From Candidatus Aminicenantota bacterium (lineage in GTDB: Bacteria > Acidobacteriota > Aminicenantia > Aminicenantales > Aminicenantaceae), in contig CP070750.1 of NCBI GenBank assembly GCA_020348385.1, positions 4,106,239 to 4,170,238 on the forward strand: a DNA stretch of 64,000 nucleotides. Reading direction: 5' to 3'. A program made the translations under genes and the position numbers. The notes beneath the pieces are model-generated. The model was not told the origin of the DNA. It did no database searches and saw nothing but the letters and a program-made list of their open reading frames with translations. How positions within the stretch are numbered: the stretch's first letter is position 1; the number at the start of each line of letters is the position of its first letter. This document shows, piece after piece, positions 16,851-25,738 of this stretch.

Positions 16851-17666
16851 ATGGATAAAAAACTTATCTTCACCAAAATCTGGATGGGGACTCTTTGGGT
16901 ATGCCTCTTGCTGACAGCTTTGCTTTTCTCCCAAGATTCAAGGGGCAAACTTCTTGACATGACCTATCCCTATGATGAAAACACCATATATTGGCCCACA
17001 GCAAAATCCTTCCACCTCGAAAAAGTCTCCTGGGAAATTGTGGAAGGCGGATGGTGGTACGCTTCGAATGAATTCAGCGCTTCGGAACACGGCGGAACAC
17101 ATGCCGATGCCCCGATTCATTTTGCACAAAACGGCCGCACTATCGACAAGGTTCCTCTGGGAGAATGGATAGGCCCAGCCGTTAAAATTGATGTGACGAA
17201 GAATTGCGAAAAAAACAGAGACTATCTCCTGAGTGTTAATGAGATAAAACGCTGGGAAGAACAGTTCGGAAGGATCCCGGATAGAGCCTGGGTCATCATG
17301 TTCACAGGAATTGGCACCCAGCATTATCCGGATAAGAACAAGGTCCTTGGCACCGACAAAAAAGGGGAGGCCGCCATTACGGAGCTCAGCTTCCCTGGAT
17401 TTTCAGTGGAATCGATCAAATTTTTACTGACTGACAGAAATATCACGGGAATCGCCATCGACACACCCAGTATCGACTATGGCAAGTCCAAAGACTTCCA
17501 GGTGCACCGAGTGCTTTTTGCAGCCGATAAACTCGCCCTCGAAAACATCGCAAACTTGGATAAATTGCCCGCTTCTGGCGCAACCCTGTACGTCATCCCG
17601 ATGCTGATAAAAGAAGGAACTGGATCTCCTGCTCGCGTCTTCGCCATCATTCCTGAATCGAAATGA
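16851..17666 (+). CDS. Exported cyclase / kynurenine formamidase-like metal hydrolase
   Basis: 271 residues of the cyclase family (PF04199), which includes bacterial kynurenine formamidase and isatin hydrolase. The signature HGGTHADAPIHF, with its metal-binding His/His/Asp, is present near residue 81. A signal peptide (GTLWVCLLLTALLFSQD) makes it an exported version, whereas kynurenine formamidase is cytoplasmic. GGAGG lies eight bases before the ATG. It follows the kinase gene by 47 bases and may be co-transcribed with it. No tryptophan-degradation genes are nearby, so the substrate is open. Confidence 0.82.
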   Translation: MDKKLIFTKIWMGTLWVCLLLTALLFSQDSRGKLLDMTYPYDENTIYWPTAKSFHLEKVSWEIVEGGWWYASNEFSASEHGGTHADAPIHFAQNGRTIDKVPLGEWIGPAVKIDVTKNCEKNRDYLLSVNEIKRWEEQFGRIPDRAWVIMFTGIGTQHYPDKNKVLGTDKKGEAAITELSFPGFSVESIKFLLTDRNITGIAIDTPSIDYGKSKDFQVHRVLFAADKLALENIANLDKLPASGATLYVIPMLIKEGTGSPARVFAIIPESK

Positions 17667-17708
17667 ATGCGATTGTTTTTGTTGAGGATGACAATAACGG
17701 CAGGGACA

Positions 17709-18437
17709 TCAGAAGAAATTTTTGAGAATCACGAACATTCCCGATAAGGCAGCTGTAATCAGGACAGCTGCCCGGATAAAACCTCTATCGAGAATCCTGG
17801 CCGTGTGGCGAGAAAGAATAAATCCGACAATAATTCCAGGAAACAGCACGGATGCCGCCTGAACCTCTCGGATCCCAAACCGCCCGATGACCAACAGCGA
17901 TGCCATGGAAATAATCGTACCGATCGTAAAAATCATGGAAAGGGTTCCTCTTATACGGGAGCCCTTTTGTTTCTGAAAAACAAGCGCCATCGGGGCTCCT
18001 CCGATTGCAGATGTGGTTCCCATAAATCCTGAAAGAGTTCCTGCCACAAGAACATTTCGTGAAGTTGGAGAAAAATCCAGCCCTGCAAAAGCGATTCCGA
18101 CGGCCAGCAAAACCATCGCCCCAAAAAGCAAGGATAAATGATCCTTCGGGACAAGGTTGAGCATCAGGGCCCCTAGAGTCGCCCCAAACACTCTTCCGGG
18201 AATCGCCCACTTAACACCTTTGAAATCAATGGCTTTTTTTTCTCGGGAAGAAATCAAAAGATTCAATAAAAAGGCCCCCAGAAGAAGCGGGCCGGGCACA
18301 AAGACCGGATCGATCAAAACGAGCAGCGGAACCCCGATCAGGCCCAATCCGAATCCCACTGAGCCCTGTAAAACGGCTCCAGAAACCGAGATCCCGAAAG
18401 CCAACAGGACACTCAAAAGGTCATACGGAAACGCCAT
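17709..18437 (-). CDS. TauE/SafE-type membrane permease
   Basis: 242 residues with seven or eight hydrophobic segments. The first repeat motif GSVGFGLGLIGVPLLVL and the second, GFMGTTSAIGGAPMALVF, are the paired half-repeats of the TauE/SafE (DUF81) family, which exports sulfite or organosulfonates or takes up small anions. It is transcribed convergently with the cyclase gene (42 bases between stops) and divergently from the SH3/barrel gene. Nothing nearby fixes the substrate. Confidence 0.85.
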   Translation of the reverse strand: MAFPYDLLSVLLAFGISVSGAVLQGSVGFGLGLIGVPLLVLIDPVFVPGPLLLGAFLLNLLISSREKKAIDFKGVKWAIPGRVFGATLGALMLNLVPKDHLSLLFGAMVLLAVGIAFAGLDFSPTSRNVLVAGTLSGFMGTTSAIGGAPMALVFQKQKGSRIRGTLSMIFTIGTIISMASLLVIGRFGIREVQAASVLFPGIIVGFILSRHTARILDRGFIRAAVLITAALSGMFVILKNFF

Positions 18438-18490
18438 CAGAATTCCAAATCCTATTGCTTAACACACATTCTCCGGATTATCAAGCAAAA

Positions 18491-18531
18491 GGGGGTGAGA
18501 AAATATCACCCCCCATTTTCACCCGATGGGG
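18491..18531. promoter_or_regulatory. Two mutually exclusive hairpins in a divergent intergenic region
   Basis: GGGGGTGA (18491-18498) pairs with TCACCCCC (18506-18513). CCCCAT (18511-18516) pairs with ATGGGG (18526-18531). The arms share 18511-18513, so only one can form at a time. They lie between the permease gene (minus) and the SH3/barrel gene (plus), about 57 bases before the latter's ATG. A TTGACC hexamer follows at 18535-18540. The function is unknown. Confidence 0.4.
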
Positions 18532-18587
18532 CGATTGACCCGTATAGAGAAACATAATACACCTTAGATATGTTAAGGAGTGGGACC

Positions 18588-20336
18588 ATGAAAAAAATAT
18601 TGTTTGTCACAGCTTTTCTGGCTCTTTTGTTTCCTTCTGTTTTGTCTGCTCTGCATCACAAAGAAACAGAGAAAACCCAAAAAGCCGAAGTGATCGTCGA
18701 TCGGGCCGAAATATTTCTCGAGGCCAGCCAACACAGTATTGTTATCGATACCATTTCCAGGGGAACGACCGTGACCCTGTTCCCGTCGGGGAAGAAAAAC
18801 AAAAAATGGTTATACATTTCCTATCATTCCAAAAAGAGAGGATCCCAAGTGACCGGTTTTGTCGACAGCAATAGGGTTGAAATCATCAAGGAAGACCCCG
18901 CGGATGAGCCAGAGAGCCCAGAATACACAACTGAACCACTCTCTGAAGAAGGAGAATCTGTTCCCGAAGAAAAGAATTGGCGGGATACGGAAAAAGAGTT
19001 GGAAGAACTGAGAATTCTGCTGAATGAGATGGAAAGGGAAAAACAGGAAAGGCAGCCCCAAGAGGTGGAAGACCAAAATCAGGAAGAGGTTGTGCAACAG
19101 GAACATTCGGAAGAGGAACAGGAGGTTTTGAACGCAGAGGCGGAGACTAAAAAGGAAAAGAACAAAGAAACAAGCGAGTTAAGGGAACAGGAAACGAGGG
19201 AATCGCAGGAAAGCGGAGCCGAGGAAAACAGATCCCAGGATGCAGCCAAACAAGAAAAAGTGGACACGCATGAAGACGGCGCTCAAGAGCAAGAGGAAAC
19301 TGAAGAGGAAGAACAAGCGCCCTTAGCACAAGAAGAGGTCCTGGCAGATGAGGAAGCCACGGCTGAACAGGCGCGGGAAACAGAAGTGGAGGAATTGCCA
19401 AAGGTTCTGACAAAAGTTACGGTCAAGGTTCCCCGAGCAAACATCCGACTGATGCCGACGACACAGAGTTCGATTATCCACCAGGTTCGCTCTGGTGTTG
19501 AACTCAAACACATGGCCAAAACCGGAAATTGGCATCGGGTGAATCTCGCTCCGAACAAAGAAGGAATTGTCCTCTCCGGCTATATCCACAAAAACATAGT
19601 CAATGAAGTCTATGAAACCATCGCTCCCCCTCCTATGCCTGAAAAATCACCCGAAACGGAGCCTGATGTCGTCGAGGAAGAAGCGAAATTCGAGCCCGAA
19701 CCTGAACCTGAGCCTGTCCGAAAGATCCAGACATTTCAAAAATCAACTTTAGTGAAATATTACTGGGCTGGAGGTGGGGCCGGATACACCATGCCTTCCG
19801 AATCCCATTTCGGAAAAGGCATCAACTTTGGCGGAACCTTCGGGTTCGGCGTGATGAAACACTTGGCGATCGAACTCAGAGTGCCTTATTTCCAGAGTGA
19901 TGTGATAGGCACGAACGACGGATTAAGCTCCGGCCGGCTTAGCAGTCTTTCCCTTATGCTCAGTATCCAGGGCCGTTACCCGATTAAAAATCGATTCGTT
20001 CCCTATCTTGTGGCAGGAGGGGATTACCACCTGAACACATTCAGCTTGAACGATGAAATCACAAATTTCTGGAACAATCAGGGTTTTGATATTCGGGAAA
20101 GCGTGGATCATACGTTCGGATTTCATTTCGGCACCGGCCTGGACGTTTTCCTGGTTGAGAATATAGCTTTAAACGTGGATGCCCGGTATTACACTGCCAA
20201 CATGACAGGAAAAAGGACATTGGCCAACCAGATCAGCCAAGAAACGACGTCGGGGAAGATTGATAACATGAAACTCAACTCTCTCCAGGTGGGGATAAGC
20301 GTGAAGCTTTTCCTCAATCCTCTGACGAGGAAATAA
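18588..20336 (+). CDS. SH3-domain protein with Glu-rich linker and outer-membrane beta-barrel
   Basis: 582 residues from the ATG at 18588 (AAGGAG eight bases upstream; an ATG at 18570 lies before the ribosome site). Signal peptide: FVTAFLALLFPSVLSA. A bacterial SH3 domain (about 25-105) is followed by a Glu/Gln-rich low-complexity stretch (about 106-275). A second SH3 domain (KVPRANIRLMPTTQSS, about 280-345), a Pro/Glu linker (EPEPEPEPV) and a C-terminal OmpA/porin-like barrel of about 200 residues (GGGAGYTMPSE, alternating strands) complete it. I infer an outer-membrane anchor that reaches the peptidoglycan through SH3 domains. The acidic linker could span the periplasm. Confidence 0.7.
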   Translation: MKKILFVTAFLALLFPSVLSALHHKETEKTQKAEVIVDRAEIFLEASQHSIVIDTISRGTTVTLFPSGKKNKKWLYISYHSKKRGSQVTGFVDSNRVEIIKEDPADEPESPEYTTEPLSEEGESVPEEKNWRDTEKELEELRILLNEMEREKQERQPQEVEDQNQEEVVQQEHSEEEQEVLNAEAETKKEKNKETSELREQETRESQESGAEENRSQDAAKQEKVDTHEDGAQEQEETEEEEQAPLAQEEVLADEEATAEQARETEVEELPKVLTKVTVKVPRANIRLMPTTQSSIIHQVRSGVELKHMAKTGNWHRVNLAPNKEGIVLSGYIHKNIVNEVYETIAPPPMPEKSPETEPDVVEEEAKFEPEPEPEPVRKIQTFQKSTLVKYYWAGGGAGYTMPSESHFGKGINFGGTFGFGVMKHLAIELRVPYFQSDVIGTNDGLSSGRLSSLSLMLSIQGRYPIKNRFVPYLVAGGDYHLNTFSLNDEITNFWNNQGFDIRESVDHTFGFHFGTGLDVFLVENIALNVDARYYTANMTGKRTLANQISQETTSGKIDNMKLNSLQVGISVKLFLNPLTRK

Positions 20337-20365
20337 TAAAGCGTTCAAAACAAAGGGAGATGCAA

Positions 20366-20725
20366 ATGTCAACCAAACGGAATAAGATAATCATGGGTCT
20401 TTTATTAGGGCTTTTGCTCGTAAATTGGACGCTGGGGATGACCCTTTTCATTCCGCCGGAAATTTTCATTTGGGATCAAGCTCTCCAAAACACTTCAGCA
20501 GAACACGATCAAGTGAGGGTGATAAAGCAGAACGCGGTTCTCCGTATCAAGCCAAAAAATGGCGCTGTTATCATCAAAAAATTACCTCTTGGTGCGCTGT
20601 TGGAAGTGGAAGAGGAGATTGGCGACTGGCTGAAGATAACACTACCTCCAGACGAAGATGGGTTCGTTTTAACGGGTTATCTTCTTCAATCGTTCACTGA
20701 AAAGGGATCGATCATTCACGAATAG
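20366..20725 (+). CDS. Short exported SH3-domain protein
   Basis: 119 residues; the start is the ATG at 20366 (GGGAG six bases upstream) rather than the ATG at 20360. An N-terminal membrane or signal segment (IMGLLLGLLLVNWTLGM) precedes a single SH3 domain (VRVIKQNAVLRIKPKNGAVI, then GDWLKITLP and GFVLTGYLL). The last motif matches the SH3 ends in the upstream protein (GIVLSGYIH). The gene begins 29 bases after that gene, so the two probably form one operon and may bind the same cell-wall ligand. Confidence 0.65.
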   Translation: MSTKRNKIIMGLLLGLLLVNWTLGMTLFIPPEIFIWDQALQNTSAEHDQVRVIKQNAVLRIKPKNGAVIIKKLPLGALLEVEEEIGDWLKITLPPDEDGFVLTGYLLQSFTEKGSIIHE

Positions 20726-20811
20726 AGAGCGCAGAACTTCTTTCCCCTCACGCAAAACCCAATCGCCCAGCCGGGCATTGACAATCCTATCCTAAAAGTT
20801 TATATTTTGAC

Positions 20812-20866
20812 AGCAAAGGGAACAGGATAAGCATCCGACGGATCGCAAAGCCGCAGCGGATTCAAT
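20812..20866 (+). promoter_or_regulatory. Weak resemblance to a GEMM (c-di-GMP-I) riboswitch core
   Basis: The leader of the glycosyltransferase gene contains AAAGGGAACA, a GGAT-AAGC-ATCC hairpin, GACGGAT and CGCAAAGCC in that order. This echoes the AGGG/CAAACC, P1b hairpin and GACGCAAAGCC parts of GEMM riboswitches. The second GEMM stem (a GGGTTNCC-like segment) is not visible and there are four extra bases before CGCAAAGCC. Treat it as a lead only. Confidence 0.25.
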
Positions 20867-20905
20867 TACCCAACCTGAATTCTCTTTGAAAACGAGAGGA
20901 ATCCC

Positions 20906-22366
20906 TTGAAAGGCAAGAAGCCCCGACTGGAACAATTCCTCCAACAGAGGGAAATTCAACTCTTTTCAAGAGAAAGATTCATCAAGAGGACCTCCAGGAA
21001 AAATCCTCTGGTAGCCGTGGATTACTCCCTATTCTTAGACAAAAACCACAAGTTTAAAAAAGACATTTTTCCTTTGGTGAAACAGGCCATCGAGCAGAAT
21101 GATCTGAAGGTTTTTTTTGTGATGGTCAGCTGGTGGGGGAGAGGGGATCAAGCCCGATGGACAGGAAGCTCTCTACTCAACACCCTGAAACGTTTTGAAA
21201 AACAGGGTTTCTGCGAGGTTTTCCTGAGTTATCAAGAGGGAGATCAAAATCCGTCGAGTCTATGCCGATGGACCCGAAAGCGTGGCTTAGACATTTTTTA
21301 TGTGGATCGTTATCGATTGGTGAGTCGTCAAGAGAAAAAAGTCATCATCGACACCCAAGTCTCTGGCAAGGCAGAAAATGTCATAAAAAGCATAAAGCTC
21401 ATCGAGCAGAAAACCAAGAAGCTTGGTTTGTCTCCGAAAAAAGTACTTGTTATCTTTGTGGACGATGACTACACCCAATATCATTGGCTCAACTATTTTC
21501 TTTTGTTCGCACCATGGGCGCTGTCATTTGCCAAAAAGACAAAGGATCAGGCGATTGACCAGACTATAAAAAAAATCAAACGGGTCAGCTTTATCAAGAG
21601 CGGGAGCCCGAGAATCATTCTTCCGTATGAAATCCAGGGTGAAATTGTGAATGGACAAATCAAACCCATGACCTATTTGGATGTCACGCGGGCCATCGTC
21701 AACCTGGCGGCAACCCATCAACGCTATGGTCTGGACAACAAAAAGAAAGAGATGGACGAATTGGAATCGCTGTTGCTAAAAATCAAGAAAAAGGGCCAGA
21801 TTTATGCCCCAAAAAGCAAGATGCATTTTCTCGGAGAAAGACTCAATGATCGTTTGGAGAGTGTGTGGCGGGAATATATCTACCGGGGAGGTCGAGTAAC
21901 CCAGCGTCTCGAGGGCATTTTACGCCATCTTATTCATAAAACCCACTGCCGCTGGCTCAGACAGTTCACTTTCCTCCTGCATGGCGATCAAGGAGCTCCT
22001 CTGGACTCCTGGCTGCAATTCTCCCCCTTCGGAGGGTATGCTCTAGAAGTGAGCCTCTTGATGCAATCCGTCTGCGACAATGCCTTTGAGCACCATCAAG
22101 CCCTCAACATCACTGGCCTACCCCACTCCCATCAACGCTCCAAGGATTTGGCCATCTGGCATATGCTCGATAGCATTTTGCTGGCCTTCGATTTACTGAG
22201 AGTGCTCTACAAAGATCTCTCGGTTAGAGATTTTCTCTCCGTATACGGATACCAACGTCAATTTCCGATGCTCGACCGCTACGGAAACATCATCGACCAT
22301 CAGCCCCGATATAGGGAGCTCAGAATATATCCGCCCCTTAAAACGATGCAAGTCGAAGAGAACTGA
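20906..22366 (+). CDS. GT81-like (glucosylglycerate/mannosylglycerate synthase type) glycosyltransferase
   Basis: 486 residues, starting at TTG 20906 with AGAGGAA just upstream; the next in-frame ATG is far inside. A VDDDYTQYHW motif near residue 185 fits the nucleotide-sugar and metal site of GT-A enzymes. The C-terminal half (GGRVTQRLEGILRHL, then SPFGGYALEVSLLMQ, then a His-containing LPHSHQRSKDL) follows the order seen in glucosyl-3-phosphoglycerate synthases (GRVTE, PFAPGYGVEIGLL, REHRN). By homology it may make a compatible solute or a glycolipid precursor. No phosphatase partner lies next to it. The family assignment is from memory of motifs, not a search. Confidence 0.5.
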   Translation: MKGKKPRLEQFLQQREIQLFSRERFIKRTSRKNPLVAVDYSLFLDKNHKFKKDIFPLVKQAIEQNDLKVFFVMVSWWGRGDQARWTGSSLLNTLKRFEKQGFCEVFLSYQEGDQNPSSLCRWTRKRGLDIFYVDRYRLVSRQEKKVIIDTQVSGKAENVIKSIKLIEQKTKKLGLSPKKVLVIFVDDDYTQYHWLNYFLLFAPWALSFAKKTKDQAIDQTIKKIKRVSFIKSGSPRIILPYEIQGEIVNGQIKPMTYLDVTRAIVNLAATHQRYGLDNKKKEMDELESLLLKIKKKGQIYAPKSKMHFLGERLNDRLESVWREYIYRGGRVTQRLEGILRHLIHKTHCRWLRQFTFLLHGDQGAPLDSWLQFSPFGGYALEVSLLMQSVCDNAFEHHQALNITGLPHSHQRSKDLAIWHMLDSILLAFDLLRVLYKDLSVRDFLSVYGYQRQFPMLDRYGNIIDHQPRYRELRIYPPLKTMQVEEN

Positions 22367-22385
22367 AGCTGTGGCCTACTACTGG

Positions 22386-22751
22386 TTACTGGGCTTCTTT
22401 GTTCTCCTCCCAGATCCCAAAAACATTGCCTTCGGTATCCAAACACACAGCAAAAAAACCCATCCCTGGTACAGGAGATTTTGTCACTAATACCGTTCCA
22501 CCCAGTTCTTTGACCTTGGCTTCGTATTCATCCAGGGAAGATACGTCGATGTACTGCGATATCTGCTGTTGGGGTTGCTGGCGTTTCATCATCCCCCCGT
22601 GAACGGGATTTTCCCCGGTTGTCATGACGGAAAAATATTCCGCTCCAGGCATACCGGAATCTTTAATCTCCCATCCGAAGAGTTCGGAATAAAACTTCCT
22701 CGCTCTTTCGATATCATCCACTGGAATCTCAAAATGCACGACCGTCGGCAT
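22386..22751 (-). CDS. VOC-family (glyoxalase/bleomycin-resistance fold) protein
   Basis: 121 residues from the ATG at 22751, which has a strong AAGGAGGT four bases upstream. It is a single vicinal-oxygen-chelate domain pair: HFEIPVDDIERARKFYSELFGW, a family hallmark, and the ending CLDTEGNVFGIWEE. Members bind a metal and act on small molecules or sequester them; a single-domain protein like this would work as a dimer. It is transcribed towards the glycosyltransferase gene, with 19 bases between stops. The substrate is unknown. Confidence 0.85.
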   Translation of the reverse strand: MPTVVHFEIPVDDIERARKFYSELFGWEIKDSGMPGAEYFSVMTTGENPVHGGMMKRQQPQQQISQYIDVSSLDEYEAKVKELGGTVLVTKSPVPGMGFFAVCLDTEGNVFGIWEENKEAQ

Positions 22752-22902
22752 CTTTACCTCCTTCTGTTTAAATCCGTATGAACTTTGCAAAAATAAACCG
22801 ATCTTCTTTTTTTGTCAACGAAATTTTTTTGTCGTTTTTTTTCGCCATTTGACAATGAATTTCTCCGATGATAATAAAAGCTATGTCGAACAAGGAGGAA
22901 TC

Positions 22903-23385
22903 ATGGCAGACAGCCCCCTGATCAAAAAACTCCTGATAAAACCTGGGCATCGGATGACCGTCATCAATTCTCCAGAAGAGTACATGGAAAGGCTGAGTCC
23001 GTTACCGGAAGGTGCGGATGGCACACAAAAATTAGTCGGGGAATTCGGTTTCATTCATGTTTTTGCCAAAAACAGCCAAGAGCTAGAAAAGTTTGTCGCA
23101 AATGCCATGCGGGTTCAAAAATACGATGGGATTTTTTGGACTAGCTACCCCAAAAAAAACTCTGGGGTAAAAACCGATTTATCCCGTGATATCTTGTGGA
23201 AGATGATGGAAAAAAAGGGATTAAGAGCCGTCTCGGCTGTATCGATAGACACGATGTGGTCAGCCCTACGATTCCGGCCGCCCGATATGGTAAAATCCAA
23301 AAAAGTAAGTAAAATGGTTCTCTTCCATATTGGAGGGGCAAGTTCTCATGCAAAAAGACTTCAGGTATATCCGCAGCGACATTGA
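22903..23385 (+). CDS. DUF3052-like protein with a C-terminus altered by a repeat element
   Basis: 161 residues from the ATG at 22903 (AAGGAGG five bases upstream). The core (VINSPEEYMERLSPLPEG, then WTSYPKKNSGVKTDLSRD and SIDTMWSALRFRPPD) matches the DUF3052 family of small bacterial proteins of unknown function. That family normally ends soon after the ALRFRP motif. Here the frame runs on for about 30 residues and its stop codon (23383-23385) lies inside the dispersed element that begins near 23360, or upstream near 23320. I infer that element insertion replaced the original 3' end. The core domain is complete. Confidence 0.7.
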   Translation: MADSPLIKKLLIKPGHRMTVINSPEEYMERLSPLPEGADGTQKLVGEFGFIHVFAKNSQELEKFVANAMRVQKYDGIFWTSYPKKNSGVKTDLSRDILWKMMEKKGLRAVSAVSIDTMWSALRFRPPDMVKSKKVSKMVLFHIGGASSHAKRLQVYPQRH

Positions 23386-23602
23386 GGATCTAGCCTTCAC
23401 AAGTTGTTCTTCGAGGGAATCCGGCTGAGACAGGCTCCGAGTATGTATTGAGCAATGTCGTATGTTGACGGCGATGTCAAGTGAACAACACAAGATTTTA
23501 TCTTTGGTGCCTAGGGCAAGGCGCGAGTTACGCAGGAGCCGAGAAGGGCAATGAGGGAATGGCATGAAAGATCCGAACCGGAGAGGAGGAAATGCCTGAT
23601 GG
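23360..23602 (+). repeat. Dispersed 240-bp element, copy A
   Basis: One of three full copies (others at 36019 and 55911). The ends pair as a long-range helix: TTCAGGTATATCC with GGAAATGCCTGA. Inside are a GGAT/CCTTC...GAGGG/ATCC hairpin, the block GTATGTATTGAGCA, and a 3' block around GTTACGCAGGAGCCGAGAAGG and GAGGGAATGGCAT. Similarity to copy B continues upstream to about 23320 (CCAT...AGG.GCAA). It contains the stop codon of the upstream gene and ends 40 bases before the fucosidase ATG. Confidence 0.75.
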
Positions 23603-23642
23603 ATGAGAACCAGAAAGGTAAACTTTGGAAAAGGGGAGGGAG

Positions 23643-25733
23643 ATGAGAAAAAAGGCTTATTTCTTTTTTTGTGCGTGGATCGGGATATGCATCATGCTTT
23701 CACTCAGCTTGGTTTCCTGCAAAAAATCGCCCGAAAAATCTGCAGAACCAGAGACGGAAATGCAGGCTGGCAAAAAGGAAACGGCACAGGAGAGGGACGA
23801 TCGCATGACTTGGTGGCGGGAAGCCCGGTTTGGCCTTTTCATCCATTGGGGATTGTATGCCATCCCGGCCGGGGAGTGGAAGGACAGGACCAACCATGCC
23901 GAATGGATTCTAACCACCGCCCAGATTCCGGTTACCGAGTACGAAAAGTTCGCCCCCCGATTCAATCCGGTTAAATTCGCCCCCGAGGAATGGGTCAGGT
24001 CTGCTAAGAACGCCGGGATGAAATACATTGTGATCACCAGCAAACATCATGACGGATTTTGCCTGTTCGACTCCCGGAAAACCGACTACGATGTGATGGA
24101 CGCCACTCCCTTCAAGCGGGATATCCTGAAAGAACTGGCCGATGAATGCCGCAAACAAGGGATCAAGATGTGCTGGTATCATTCGATCATGGACTGGCAC
24201 CATCCTGACTATTTACCCAGAAGGAACTGGGAATCCCGCTCGGCAGAAGGTGCAGACTTCGACCGGTATGTGGAATATATGAAGGGGCAGGTCAATGAGC
24301 TGCTGACCAATTACGGCGAGATCGGTGTGATGTGGTTCGATGGAGAATGGGAGTACACATGGACTCGGGAAAGAGGCATTGACCTGTATGCTTATGTGCG
24401 GTCTATCGCGCCGGATATCATCATCAACAACCGTGTGGGGAAAGGACGTGCAGGCATGGCTGGTACTTATGATCCCGAAAGCGCCTCCGGGGATTTTGGC
24501 ACACCCGAGCAGGAAATTCCGGCCACCGGACTGGGATATGACTGGGAAACCTGCATGACCATGAACGACCACTGGGGTTACAACAAAAATGACCACAACT
24601 GGAAATCCATCGAAGATTTGATCCAGAAGCTTGTGGATATCGCCAGTAAGGGGGGAAATTTCCTTTTGAATGTCAGTCCCACAGCCGAGGGCTTATTTCC
24701 TCAAGAGAGCATAGACAGGCTCAAGGCCATGGGGGAATGGATGAGAGTGAACAGCGACAGCATCTACGGCACCTCGGCCAGCCAATTCGAACACTTGGAT
24801 TGGGGGAGGAGTACGACCAAGGGTCACATATTGTATCTCCATGTCTTCGACTGGCCAGAAGATAATAAACTCGTGGTCCCCGGATTGGTAAGCAAAGCCC
24901 AGAAGATCTACTCTCTGGCTGATCCCCAGACGGAACTGAGCTGTGACTATCAAGCAGGGACAGCTGTGATCTCTCTTCCCGAAAGCAGCCTCGATCCTTA
25001 TGTCTCTGTTTATGCTTTGGAATTTTCTGGCAAACCGGAAGTCGTCCGCTCCCCGAAAATCAGCTCAGAAAGCGATATCTTCCACAGAGATCTCAAAGTC
25101 ACGTTATCCTGCAGTCTTGAAGTGGCAGAAATCCGATACACTCTGGATGGAAGCCACCCCACAACAGATTCACCCGTTTATCGGGATGTCATCCGGTTGG
25201 ATGACACGACTCTGGTCAAGGCACAAGTCTTTCGTGATGGCCAGGCAGTGAGCGGTGTCGTGGAAAAGCAATACAAAAAAATCCCTCCCCGACCTGCAGA
25301 AAAGAGTGCTGGTAGAACGCCTGGACTCGAATACGCCTATTATCAAGGAGACTGGGAACGACTGCCTGATTATTCAGCCCTTCTCCCTGAGATTCAGGGC
25401 ACAACGGAAAAATTCGACCTTTCGCCCAGCGCCCAAAAAGAATACTTCGGTATCCGATATAAGGGTTACATCCATGTACCAGAGGACGGTCTGTATCGTT
25501 TCTATGTTGCCTCCGACGACGGGAGCCGATTGTACATAGGAGATGAACTTGTCGTGGATAACGACGGTTTGCATGGCCCGACCGAAATCATGGGCCGAAT
25601 CATCCTGGAAAAAGGAAAACATCCCATCCACGTCGAGTTTTTCCAAAGAACGGGTGGTGTGGACTTCGAGGTGGCCTATTCGGGTCCAGGAATCACAAAA
25701 CAGCCCGTTCCTGCAGCCATCCTGTTTCATTGA
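23643..25733 (+). CDS. GH29 alpha-L-fucosidase lipoprotein with PA14 domain
   Basis: 696 residues from the ATG at 23643 (GGGGAGG just upstream; a TTG at 23625 is in frame). A lipobox (LSLVSC) marks a lipoprotein. The GH29 catalytic domain (about 45-460) contains GLFIHWGLYAIPAGEW, ITSKHHDGFCLFDS and the nucleophile Asp in VMWFDGEW (near 233). After it come a chitobiase-like beta-sandwich (about 475-550, IRYTLDGSHPTTDSPVY) and a C-terminal PA14 domain (about 565-695, VASDDGSRLYIGDELVVDN) that probably binds glycans. It removes alpha-linked fucose from host or plant glycans. The symporter gene that meets it tail to tail may import the product. Confidence 0.93.
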   Translation: MRKKAYFFFCAWIGICIMLSLSLVSCKKSPEKSAEPETEMQAGKKETAQERDDRMTWWREARFGLFIHWGLYAIPAGEWKDRTNHAEWILTTAQIPVTEYEKFAPRFNPVKFAPEEWVRSAKNAGMKYIVITSKHHDGFCLFDSRKTDYDVMDATPFKRDILKELADECRKQGIKMCWYHSIMDWHHPDYLPRRNWESRSAEGADFDRYVEYMKGQVNELLTNYGEIGVMWFDGEWEYTWTRERGIDLYAYVRSIAPDIIINNRVGKGRAGMAGTYDPESASGDFGTPEQEIPATGLGYDWETCMTMNDHWGYNKNDHNWKSIEDLIQKLVDIASKGGNFLLNVSPTAEGLFPQESIDRLKAMGEWMRVNSDSIYGTSASQFEHLDWGRSTTKGHILYLHVFDWPEDNKLVVPGLVSKAQKIYSLADPQTELSCDYQAGTAVISLPESSLDPYVSVYALEFSGKPEVVRSPKISSESDIFHRDLKVTLSCSLEVAEIRYTLDGSHPTTDSPVYRDVIRLDDTTLVKAQVFRDGQAVSGVVEKQYKKIPPRPAEKSAGRTPGLEYAYYQGDWERLPDYSALLPEIQGTTEKFDLSPSAQKEYFGIRYKGYIHVPEDGLYRFYVASDDGSRLYIGDELVVDNDGLHGPTEIMGRIILEKGKHPIHVEFFQRTGGVDFEVAYSGPGITKQPVPAAILFH

Positions 25734-25738
25734 GGGTG

